Source: Nymphaea colorata
Lineage: Eukaryota; Streptophyta; Magnoliopsida; Nymphaeales; Nymphaeaceae
NCBI RefSeq assembly: GCF_008831285.2
Contig: NW_022205167.1
Coordinates: forward strand, 12,501 to 40,000
Length of the DNA stretch: 27,500 bases
Reading direction: 5' to 3'
Shown: piece after piece, positions 1 through 10,600 of the stretch
Position numbering within the stretch: the stretch's first letter is position 1
Layout of the letters: every line of letters starts with the position of its first letter
The notes under the pieces: generated by a model
Database searches by the model: none
Told to the model about the DNA's origin: nothing
What the model saw: only the letters and a program-made list of their open reading frames with translations
Made by a program: the position numbers and the translations under genes

Positions 1-242
1 TCACTATGCCGCGCGCCGTGTAGGCGGGTTTGTAAGCAAGAACACCCTCCCCGTGCTATAGTGGGACAGGGTACAAACCTCCTCGGAGCTAGTCCGAGCT
101 ATCCACCGAGGCTGGAAAACCAGAAACTAAGCCTCGGTACTCAGCAAATGCCTCCTCGCCCAAGCTGGACAGCAAGCTCCACGACCCCAACTCACCGGTC
201 GCTTGATGGCTCACGGTTCACCTCAGCAACAAGGGAAGCACG

Positions 243-269
243 GATTACTGTTACAGCAAAACAGTAATC
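243..269 (-). other. Perfect 10-bp-arm hairpin in element C
   Basis: The arms GATTACTGTT (243-252) and AACAGTAATC (260-269) are exact reverse complements around a 7-nt loop. The B LTR has a shorter counterpart at 17583-17600 (AGTTAC...GTAATT, one G-T pair) at the same place, just before the first two-hairpin module. This suggests a retained structural element rather than a chance palindrome. No function is known to me. Confidence 0.55.
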
Positions 270-316
270 GAACAACAGAGCCAAAGTATGAAATGCCTCA
301 CAAGATGCGATCTAAA

Positions 317-368
317 CCCCTCTTTGTATTCTGTTAAGGGGGAAGCAGGCGTCGAACTGGTGTCGACG
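317..368 (-). other. Two-hairpin module in element C
   Basis: The first stem is CCCCT (317-321) with AGGGG (337-341). The second is CGTCGA (350-355) with TCGACG (363-368), a perfect 6-bp stem. The same layout occurs three times in the B LTR with different but still complementary second stems, which is what selection on structure would produce. Confidence 0.5.
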
Positions 369-683
369 AGCACCCTTCAACTCCAAGGTTGCGGCTCACG
401 GACTGTTGCAGTCTATGCTAACAGGTTGCAGCCCATCCTCGTTGCAGCAGGGGTATGCTCCGCCAAAACAAGTGCAAGCACGATCAAATCCAGGATATAA
501 TCAAAGGAAAACAAGGGATTCAAGGAGCTGAAATCACCAGAGATACTCGTTTCCCCAATATCGAAGAAAACGAGATCGGGGTAGCGTCGAGGCTTGGCCT
601 CTGTTCTGGAAAACGAAGAAGACAGGTTCAGGCGCTGGCAGAGAGTGGCCTCCAGTCTAAAATTCGTATAAAATCACAGGAGT

Positions 684-1010
684 CTCCAAAAATCCCCAAA
701 CTTGGTCAGCAACAAGTAGACATCCTCAGGAGTGGACGCTCCAAGTTTGAGCCAAATCCGACGAGTTTAAGGCCAGGTCGTTGAGCTCTGAAAATCGCGC
801 ACGTTCTGTCCTTCGTTCAGAAATGTATCAGGCGCAGAACAGCTTCAGGACTGCTGGAGAGGTCTTCGATGGAAAAATCATAACAATTCATAGACACCTC
901 CAAAAATCCTGAAATTTGGACTGTAGCAAGACCACTAGCCAAGGAGTAGACGCTCCAAATTTGAGCTGAATCTGAGCTGTCTAGACCCCAGTCGTTGATC
1001 CCTCAAAGTC
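684..1010 (-). repeat. Imperfect tandem repeat (about 214 bp period) in element C
   Basis: CTCCAAAAATCC recurs at 684 and 898. Each copy is followed by an AAACTTGG or AAATTTGG stretch, then GGAGTGGACGCTCCAAGTTTGAG or GGAGTAGACGCTCCAAATTTGAG-like sequence, then a CAGGTCGTTGA/CAGTCGTTGA stretch. The B LTR has comparable copies at 18135 and 18379. The unit is a duplicated piece of LTR; no coding function is apparent. Confidence 0.5.
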
Positions 1011-2228
1011 GCTGTAGTTCTGTCGCCTGTTTCAGGAAGAGCCGTCGTGCAGAAGAACAGCCACAGGTCTTCAAATCGCCACTCCGCCTCAATGCGATCA
1101 AATCAAGAGATGAAACCACTTGCAATCGACAGATAATTAAATTTGGAACAAGCTAAAGTCAATAGATCACCCGGTGATGCTGCATTCCCAATGTTCTAAG
1201 CGAATATTGGGTTACAGCCGCCTGTGGCGGAGAAACAGGGATGCTCGCCGCCGATTCCCGCCAGATTCAGACCGTCGCCTCCAGAAACGCCATCTACAGT
1301 CCGATCGACGTCAAATTTGGTGGAGATGATCTCAGGGATGTTGGGAATCTAATGGCACCGGAATCGTGAAGATCCAACGGTTGGATCGCCGGAATGTCGC
1401 CGGAAACAGGAACTGGTCGGCGGAACTGCGTGACAGAACCTACTCCGACTTCTCAAGCTCGTAACTCACTCAATACTGAACGGATTGACGCGATTCCACT
1501 TCCTATAGAAAGCTTGGTTCGGTGGGAAGCGAACAGTATCAAAATCCCCAAAAGTTATGGCCGATTGACCCTTCGATTTAAGCTCGGATTGAGACTGGCT
1601 GTGGTAGGCCTGTTTCAACCGAATGCTCAAAAAGAGGCTCGATCATCCTCCAAACGACCCCCAAACCCATTCTCCTTCGCTTCGATCCTTCTTCAGATCA
1701 TCCTCACGGATTCCAGAAGGATCCCACGGCATACAAACGAATTGGGGAGGCGATTTACAGTCACTACAAGAGGAAATGACGCTGGAAAAACACACTTAGC
1801 TGTATTTCTGTTGAACGGACGATCAAATGCATCTCAGATCTTCACACCGCCGTGTAGGCATTGCGCGAAGGCTGGAGAATGCCTTCCGGATGGTGGATGA
1901 CGCCTCTCGACACCCCTGTGGCTGAGGAGTCCGCACGGCATTCACCTTTGCTTCTGCTCGGGTAGACGATGAAGAAGACAACCCGCCGGCTGCTTGCTTC
2001 GTTTCACCTCCTAGTAGAGAAAACCAGCGGAGGGTGTGGGATAATGTCGGGTTGCCAATCCGCCATTGATGAATCTGAGGAGGCTGGAGAAGAACCTCAG
2101 ATGTTTCACACAGAAATGGGGAGGAAGAAGAAGATGGAGGCGCAAGAAACGCGCGGGTGAAGAGAAACCTGTTTCTATTAGAAACTTTGTCCAAAAATCA
2201 TTAACAACTTAGGGTTAACTTCACAAAG

Positions 2229-2244
2229 ACACTATTTAAAGTGT
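2229..2244 (-). promoter_or_regulatory. Candidate TATA region of element C in a small palindrome
   Basis: Arms ACACT (2229-2233) and AGTGT (2240-2244) enclose ATTTAA; the minus strand reads a TTTAAATA-type box. The position matches the TATA palindrome of B, with similar flanking sequence on both sides. A weak splice-donor-like AAAG/GTGAA lies about 290 bp downstream on the minus strand at 1945. Confidence is modest because the box departs from consensus. Confidence 0.35.
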
Positions 2245-3097
2245 AGCATGACTCGGTTCGGTCTATGTCTCGAACCGGGTCGGTACAAAACTGAAACATA
2301 ACTAAAAATGAAACCGGTTCCTAATAAAAACGCTGGATTTGGATCGGGTCCTAAGACGGGATCCTGTCAAAACCGCTCCGACTGACCCGTAATGCTGTAA
2401 TCACTCCGTCTCGGCCTGAAATGGTCGGCTTGGGGCTGAAAACTCCTCCAACTCAGTCTCGGTCCACTGGGCATGTGTGGCTAGGTCGGTCAGCTGGGCC
2501 CGGACAACTCCAGCTCACTGCATCGGCTAGCCTCCCTAAGAAAAATGCTGTCCTCGCTGGAATGACCTCCGTGCGTGATACCCTCGGAACAAGGATCGGC
2601 CACCCGCCCGAGTGCTGCTGCTGCTAGTGGTGATGGTGGTGCCCGCTCGTTAGCCTCTCTAAGGTTTCCGCTGTGCACTCTGATAGCGTCCTCGCTCGCT
2701 ACAACCTCACAATGCTCCAGGTGACCACCAGCGTCGACGCTCTCCTGCGCGCGGCACCCGTCTGCGTCCTCGATGCCCGGTAGTCGGCGATGTCCCTCGG
2801 CTGTGCGCTCGGCCGTGCCCCGGAGTTGTGCTGCGCCTGTGGCCGGCAGTGGCATGCCTCCGACGATTACCTGGTGTGACGTTAGGCCTTGTGTGGCGTT
2901 ATTAGCGCTACAAGCTGCACCATTCACAGTTAGTAAAGCCTCTCTGCCCCTTACACTCAGTGGCCAAGTCTCACCCTTACCAAGTCTCTCATGCCCATCT
3001 GGCGACAAAGGGTTCGCGCAGACAAGCTTAGCGCTATCGGCCTGTGGTAGTTGATGGGATTCGGCAGCAATCAAGGCTAGTCCCGGCCTAGTCCTAG

Positions 3098-3578
<481 letters not shown>

Positions 3579-3645
3579 ATTTATGGTAGACTAGGTGATT
3601 TTCGCGTTAGCCCCTTTTACCCGGGAGCGATCGCCCAAATCACCT
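3579..3645. repeat. 67-bp imperfect palindrome, copy 2
   Basis: This is the second copy of the unit at 3155-3221, spaced 424 bp start to start. Its outer arms AGGTGATTT (3593-3601) and AAATCACCT (3637-3645) are exact reverse complements, and it contains GCGATCGC. Element B begins 11 bp beyond its right end. Confidence 0.6.
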
Positions 3646-3651
3646 GCGTAG

Positions 3652-3656
3652 GAGAT
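3652..3656. other. Presumed left target-site duplication of element B (GAGAT)
   Basis: These are the five bases immediately before the TGTTACATCC terminus of the B LTR. The partner copy would lie near position 27791, outside the window, so the duplication cannot be confirmed here. Confidence 0.4.
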
Positions 3657-4013
3657 TGTTACATCCGCCCTTGTAGCGCCTCAAAGCCGCCGACGAACGT
3701 AATCTCCCAAGACCTCTTAGTGGTAATGTAGCTGGCCCAAGATTGGCCTTACAAAATTTCAACCCCGGCTGGACACAATCCCAGCTCAAATGCCCTTGGG
3801 TAAGGATACAAGGAATGGTTTATCCCCTCGCTAGCTAGGTCTGAACCTATTACAACAATGTGGGTTCGAGGCCTTACAAGCGTAGCGTACAACATGAACT
3901 CATTCCTCACTCATTCCAGCATTCAACACATTCATCAAACCACGCATACAATCCTTAGGACGTGCAAACCATCACCATGCACCCTAGGAAGGTCCGTAGT
4001 CCGGGTTCGTGTC
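3657..4013 (-). repeat. Element B 3' LTR, distal part (interrupted)
   Basis: This 357-bp stretch matches 23669-24025. It starts TGTTACATCCGCCC and breaks off at GTGTC, where element A is inserted; the LTR resumes at 17347. On the element sense strand this is the very 3' end of U5. Confidence 0.9.
4009..4013. other. Left target-site duplication of element A (GTGTC)
   Basis: GTGTC directly precedes the A terminus and is repeated at 17342-17346. The uninterrupted B LTR at 24021-24025 has GTGTC once, which confirms a 5-bp duplication, the length usual for Ty3/Gypsy integrases. Confidence 0.93.
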
Positions 4014-5196
4014 TGTTAGGTCCACACCGGTTGGCCTAAGAAAATCCGACCAATGCGATCCTAAACTTCCCAGGACCTTCTTGAGGCCTATTCTAAAAAC
4101 CGAAAAACCTAGGTAATTACACAATGATCTACCCGGCCGGACAGGACCCCGGCGCAAAACCCAATAGGTAGGGAGATACACTTGTAGGTTACCCGAGTCC
4201 CAAATATTCCTAACTAAGTCTGCCTACTACAAAAACACTAACAGGGTCGTGAGGCCTTTACAATTCGCGAGCGATACAAGAGAACACTCAATCTCACTCA
4301 CAAACCACGCAAACCACACTAACGTACAAACCACACCCAACAGAAGTAAATAGGGGGTCTGGCTCCTTGTGGTCGTGTCTCGGGCACAGTGCCCTCGAGG
4401 TACCTCACGGGGGAGCTAGGCCGAAGCCAAGGCTAAAACAGAAATGCTGGAAATAAACTAATATGCTACCTACGACTGAAAGCAAATCCCGCCCGAAGCT
4501 ACAAGGGGGATAGGAGACGATACCGGCCAAGGATCGCCCTTGGCGTAGCCGGATAGGTCTCGGGGTGATGACCTGCCCCCGAGCACTGCAGCTCACAGAA
4601 CAGGAAGACCGACTGAGGTGTGCCTCCACGTAGCCTGCTGCTCGGGCTGACCGCTGCCTGAAGACGCTGAAGGTAGGCCGCACGCTGGTGGACGGGTTGA
4701 CTGCCGAGGTCTGGTCGCTGCTCGTTTACGGTGGCCGCTGCGCTGTTGCCGCGATGAATTCTGCGGTAGCAGCGCTAACGTCGAGCCAAGACCGCTGCTG
4801 ACACTCGCTGGGCCTAGAGGCAGACGCGCGCCGGGAACGAGGACGCTGTCTCGAACTGCTACGGTCGTGCCGTCGAGGATGCCGGGAGCGATCGTCTGCT
4901 GTCTGGTCGAGGGTCGCCGATCAGGACGAGGTCGCCTGGCGTCTGCTGCCGATGTGCTGCTGCTGCACTGAAGAAGACGGAACAGGGCCGGAAGGGCCGC
5001 CTGGACTGCCGAGGGGGGCTGCTGTCACAGCGACAGCGCCTGCCTGCCTAACTCCGGAGTGTGGCTCGGCCACGGGCGCCGGTGGATGCCGACGAAGAGG
5101 CAGGGGCCGTTGTAAGGGCCGGCGAGCCGGCTGAACCTAATCCTAGCTAAGGCTGGGTTGGCTGGTTTCGGTTGGGCTCTACTAGGTGGTAGGTCT

Positions 5197-5583
5197 AGTC
5201 AAGCAGGTTCGGGTCAGGGTAGGCTCAGTCAAACAGGGTTTAGGTTCAGTCACGGGTTGACCTAGCTAATAGGTTGGTTCAGTAAGGGAGGTTAAGGTCG
5301 AGCCTAAGCTCACGGTGCTGGTCAAAGTTGACCAAGTGCGGAAGGTTCAACTAACTAGGTGGTTGACTAAATGGACCGAGTCAATGGGTCCGGGTCAAGT
5401 AGGTCAAGGGTCACTCGAGGTAGGCTCGAGTCGCTAAGGGAGGCTACCAACGAAGTGGGCTTGGTGGACTAGCTGACCTAGTTGACTAAGGCTAAGGGTC
5501 AATGCCGATCTAGGTTGGCTCGGTAGAGGTTTAGCCTAGGTGCGGGTTCGGTGCAGGAGGTTGCCTAGTGGGTTCGGTTGACT
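5197..5583 (-). promoter_or_regulatory. Cluster of twelve TTGAC(C/T) cores (W-box type), left LTR of A
   Basis: TTGACC, TTGACT or their complements occur at 5197, 5227, 5257, 5320, 5328, 5363, 5379, 5393, 5402, 5482, 5497 and 5578. The pair at 5320-5333 forms the palindrome GGTCAA-AG-TTGACC. TTGAC(C/T) is the established core bound by plant WRKY factors. The cluster lies about 1.7-2.1 kb downstream of the TATA region, inside the presumed transcript, so it could act as an internal enhancer or be a decayed simple repeat. Confidence 0.5.
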
Positions 5584-7308
5584 GGGCTGGTCTTACCCAG
5601 GGAATGCACCGATGCTTGCCACGTGGCAAGACGGACGGACACGACAGAGAGAGCTAGAGAACGCTAGCTCTTAGGAATGGAGCTCGAATTCTCGCCTAAG
5701 GGTTAGGGAGAAATGCGACAAGGAAGGAGAGGAGATTGGGGGCGAAGGGCCAGGTGGCGCTCTCGTGTGAGCTCGGATGAGGCTAAGGCTGAGATGGGGA
5801 CACGTGGACCAGATCTACGGTGGAGGATTACTGCGGATCGGATCAAGAGGGAAAGGAGGAAACGGCTGAGGAAGAATAGGTAAGATGGCGCGAGGTGGAG
5901 GAGTTTCCTAAAACTAAGGAGGAAAGATCCAAGGAAATAGGAAAAGGGGATCTCGCAGGGCCTGGCTGGGGGACAAGTGGCGAGATGCGGGACCAAGGTG
6001 GGTAGCTGGCAGGTGAGGTGGCGAGTGAGGTGGCGGAGGGCTGGCTCGGATTGCGACACGTGTCAAGATGAACGCGTGAGGATCCTTGCGAGTTAGGGTT
6101 GACGCGGTGGAGATGGCGAGGAGCTGGAAGGGGAGCGGCGGCTGCGAGATTGCTTCCTAATTCGGTGGAGCAGCTGATTGCGAGCTGATCCTGAATCGGG
6201 ACAGATGGCAGCAGCTGGGACAAGGGCACAGATGGGCGGCTGGATGATGGACAGATGTCGAAATTAAAGGCTGAGATGAAACGGAGGTGGACTTGCCGGA
6301 AATGGCAGATGCGACGGAGGAGGAAGCTCCAATTCGCACCGGCGGCCTGAGCTAACGCTCGGAACTTAATTGACCGTAATACCCCTTTCAAAATTTTAGT
6401 TAAAACACTAGGGAAGAAGGGCAATTCGGTCCCTAACGCCGGAATCAATGGCGACCACCGGAATTAGCAGCGATGGCCGGATTCAAACAATTTTCCGGCG
6501 AGATTCTATCTCGAGATCCAGCCGACGGAACTCGCCCCTTTTTGATATTTAGAAAGCTCTTTTCTGGGCGATTCACGGGGATCACTCCTCTTCTTCAGAT
6601 CTCGACCAGAGAGCGAGATTTCTTAACTTTTGAGCCTCTGGTCCGACAGATCAAAAGGGAGAACAGGCCGCTAGAAATTGTAATTTTCTTATCGATTTGT
6701 CTTTCTAATCCGGCCAACTGCCTACTAGGGATCAAACGTCTGATTTCAATCCCGCGACGCGATCTGCAATTTCTGATTAGAACAGAAAACGCCCAAATTC
6801 TGATTCCCCTCTTCGGGTATGCCGAGGGAGGAACCGAGAGAAGACGCCCTGTGTTCTAAGGCAGAATGCAGCAATCGGGCAGCGAGAGAGAGATCGAAAT
6901 TCGTCTCCTCTTCGGTGTCGAATTGAAGCCGGCGGTAGATCCGTCGCCTTCAATCTTCCCTATGCTGGAATCGGCCTCACAGTACCCTCGTGATCAGGGC
7001 AAAGGCACCGATTTCAGAACTTTGAAAAAGCTCGAAAGGGGGTACTTACGTGACAAGGGAGGGATCGCCGCCGGTGGTGGAGATCCGCCGATGCCTTCTT
7101 CCTTATGCCTATGTCTCGGACGGCGGCTCTTCAAGGAATTTCTGGATTCGGAAGCGTCGTGGAGGTAGAGGACGCGAGGGGGAGAAGACGCCTGGTTCTC
7201 GGGTTGAACAAGGTGGGAGACGAGAGGGGAGAAGCCTCGTGCGAGGAGAGAGAGAGTGCCACACCAAATACCAATCTTTGATTAATTTTTCGATCCTTTC
7301 TACATTGA

Positions 7309-7330
7309 GTTTACAGAATATATACTAAAC
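7309..7330 (-). promoter_or_regulatory. TATA region in palindrome, left LTR of A
   Basis: The minus strand reads TAGTATATATTCTG between short arms GTTTA (7309-7313) and TAAAC (7326-7330). It lies about 600 bp from the 5' boundary of the LTR on the element strand, a normal place for the U3/R promoter. As this is the 3' LTR, transcription from here would run left into B and flanking DNA. Confidence 0.5.
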
Positions 7331-7630
7331 ATAATGCGAGCCCTAATTACATGTTAACCTAGCTCGCTACTTAGTCTAATGTCAAAAATGCGCAAGGCAC
7401 AACCCGCCTTGCTAGGTCTCTACTACAAAACTTGACGTCGACATGAAATAGATGACGCAACCTAAACCGGGCCTAGCGCCCAACTCAAAAATCGAAAGCT
7501 AAAGTCCCTAAGTCTTGTGGACTTAGGGCGGGGACCTCGTGTGGGTTACCGCCCACACTTCGGAAATTCGAGCATGGGTCAAGTCCGATTGGCTCGGACC
7601 TGAACCTAAGCCTCTCGGCTTTAGATAGGC

Positions 7631-10600
7631 TCAAGCGTTCGGGGAATTTGGACTCACGCTCGGATTAACCTGATCAAGCTCGGTGAGCCTCGCAATAGGT
7701 TCTAGAACGTCTTGAGTTCCACCTGGTTTGAGCACTCTTTCGGACCTAGTTGCTCCTCCCACGCCGCCCGCTGCAACTGGCTCGAGTGCTGACTTAGCCT
7801 CGCTTGGACTTTCTTCGTGCTGCCTTAGCGCCTGTGTCCACAAATCCGAGGCCTTTCGTCTTGACCGACTGGTTTCGGCCTGATCACGCCGAGTTGGGTC
7901 TGGACCTACAAGTTGGTCCGTAACAGATTCCCCCTCCCTAGAATGCGCTTGTCCTCGAGCGCTAGAGGAGGGAAAGCGATGAGCCACTGACCCAAACTCT
8001 TCCCAAGAGGTTCCTCTGTCAGGTCCCTCCCATTCCACTAATACCTCATGCCGTGTTCTCCCTTGTCTTTGGACATATCTATGTTTGAGTATACGATAGG
8101 GAGTGGGCAAGTTGTCCTGTTCCGGTATCTGCTCGATCATTGTAGGAATATCACCATGATGAGGCTTGAGCCTGGTGATATGGAAAACTGGGTGCACCAT
8201 TGCTTCCCGCGGAAGTCCCAGTCGATATGCTGCCTTTCCTACTTTTTGTAATACCGGAAACGGTCCATAATACCTTGGTAGTAGCTTAGAATAGGGTTGG
8301 CCCATTAACGATCGTTGTTTGAGGGGCAACCTCTTCAACCACACGTAATCACCCACTTCGAATTCTCGATCTTTTCGCCCTTTGTTGTAGACCTGTCTCA
8401 TCCTGTTCTGGGCTTTGGCAATGTTTTGCTTGAGGGAGTCAAGGACTTCCTCACGGGTGCGTAGCTCGCAGTCTACATTGTCGTCGTCTGCTGTACCTCC
8501 TTCATATCTAGGGATACTTGGAGGAGGGGTCCCATATACACCTTCAAAAGGCGTCATTCCTGTTGACGAATGTAAACTGGTGTTGTAAGACCACTCTGCC
8601 CAAGGTAAGAATTTTACCCAAGTCTGTGGCCTTTCTCCTGCAAAACACCTCAAATAGGTTTCAAGAGATCGATTTACGATTTCGCTCTGCCCGTCTGTCT
8701 GTGGGTGATGGGCTGTACTAAACTTGAGCGTTGTACCCATAAGCTTCATGTACTCCTGCCAAAATGCGCTAAGGAAAATTGAATCTCTGTCACATACGAC
8801 TGATTGTGGCATTCCGTGGAGCTTTCCAACATACTCCTGGTACACGCTGGCCACCATTGGCCCTTGATACGACCTAGGCAAGGGAGCGAAGTGGCTGTAC
8901 TTGGTCAGACGGTCCACTACCACTAGCACAGCTTCCTTGCCTTCGGAGCGGGGCATGGCGTCAATAAAATCCATGGTCACATCGGTCCATGGTTTGGCTG
9001 GTATGGGGAGGGGAACTAAATGTCCTGGAGGTCTAATGGCCTCGTACTTTTCCCTCTGGCATACCAGGCAACTCCGGATGTACCTTTGTACCTCTGCCTT
9101 CATGCCACGCCACCAAAATTGGGCTTTAATTCTGCTTAGGGTTTTAGAAACCCCCTCATGACCCGCGGCAGGGGTGTCATGGAAATGACGCAGGAGTTCC
9201 TGCTTAAGCCCAGACTCTGGAGGAACCACTGCTCGGTTCTTCCTATATAATAGATTCCCTCTGACGGTATAGAAGGGAATGGATCCTGGATGTTGTTCTG
9301 TTGATGCACGGACTAGCCTTAGGGACTGATCTGCTTGTTGTTCCTGGGCTAACCTATCCCAAACATCAGTTTCCACTACCGAAAGAGTCATGAACTGCTC
9401 AGTCAATCGAGAGAGAGAATCGGCCGCTGTATTTTCCGGACCCTTTTTGTACTCTATTTCGAAATCGTATCCCAGCAGCTTTGCTAACCAACGTTGTTGG
9501 GTAGGCGTGGATACTCTCTGCTTTAACATGTACTTTAGAGAATTTTGGTCCGTCTTAACTGTGAATCTACGCCCTATAAGGTAGGGCCGCCACTTTTCCA
9601 CTGCCAACACTATCGCTAGTAGTTCTTTCTCATAAGTAGAGAGAGGCTTCGCTCTACTTGTGAGCGCCTTAGACATATAAGCGATAGGGTGGCCTCCTTG
9701 GCTGAGAACGGCCCCAATTCCAACCTCACATGCGTCTGTCTCTATTGTGAACTGCTGGTTGAAATCCGGGAGTGTAAGAACGGGCGCAGACATAAGGGCA
9801 AGCTTTAACTTTTCAAAGGCTGCCCTAGCCTTATCCGACCACTGAAAGGCTCCTTTCTTGAGCATCTGGGTCAAAGGCTGTGCGATCAAACCATAACCTT
9901 GTATAAAACGCCTATAGTACCCAGTCAAACCGAGGAATCCGCGGAGTCCTTTCAAGTCCTTAGGCAGTGGCCATTTCTGCATGGCTTCTAATTTTTCGGG
10001 GTCTGCCCGAACCCCTTGTTGGCACACTATGTGCCCTAGATAACCAATAGAAGGTTGTCCAAAGCTGCATTTGGACATCTTGGCGTATAATTGGTTATCT
10101 CTCAGTACCTGAAGAGCAATAGCGAGATGCTTCTGATGTGATTCTTCAGACTGACTGTAAATTAAGATGTCATCAAAGAAAACTAAGATGAAATCGCGGA
10201 GGTAATGTCTGAAGACGTCGTTCATGCACCTCTGAAACGTTGCTGGTGCGTTAGTTAGACCAAATGGCATGACGAGGAACTCGTAGTGCCCGTCATGCGT
10301 CCTGAAAGCGGTCTTGTGGACGTCATCCTTGTACATACGAATTTGATGATAGCCGGCTCGTAAGTCGATCTTGGAGAAAATAGTTGCTCCGGCTAGTTCA
10401 TCCAATAACTCATCAATTACCGGTATGGGATGTCTATCCTTCACGGTGGCTTCATTCAGGGCGCGGTAATCTACACAGAAGCGCCAGGTGTTGTCTTTCT
10501 TCTTCACAAGTAGGACCGGTGAAGAGAAAGGGCTGCTACTTGGTTGCACAATGCCACTCTCCAACATTTCTTTAACCAGACGCTCGATTTCAGCCTTCTG

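Larger units (their letters stand above)
4014..7925 (-). repeat. Element A 3' LTR (left copy)
   Basis: It begins TGTTAGGTCC and ends GGTCCGTAACA on the plus strand, giving TGTTAC...TAACA termini on the element strand. The only difference I found from the right copy is a run of five G here against six G there, near 7169-7173 and 16585-16590. It carries the last 98 codons of the polyprotein in U3, a TATA region at 7309-7330, a possible splice donor, and the TTGAC cluster at 5197-5583. About 4600-5130 is CTG/GCC-rich, with short frames that look incidental. Confidence 0.95.

Noticed and set aside
4952-5134. CTG-repeat-containing plus frame with CCCC start (also 14367-14549)
   Set aside because: Low-complexity GC-rich sequence in the LTR leader; the short CTG run is too small to call a microsatellite of interest and the product has no recognisable feature.
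5843-6448. 201-codon minus frame in the A LTR (also 15258-15863)
   Set aside because: It is Ser/Pro/Leu-rich with no motif, present in both LTRs only because they are copies; most likely a chance open frame in GC-rich leader sequence.
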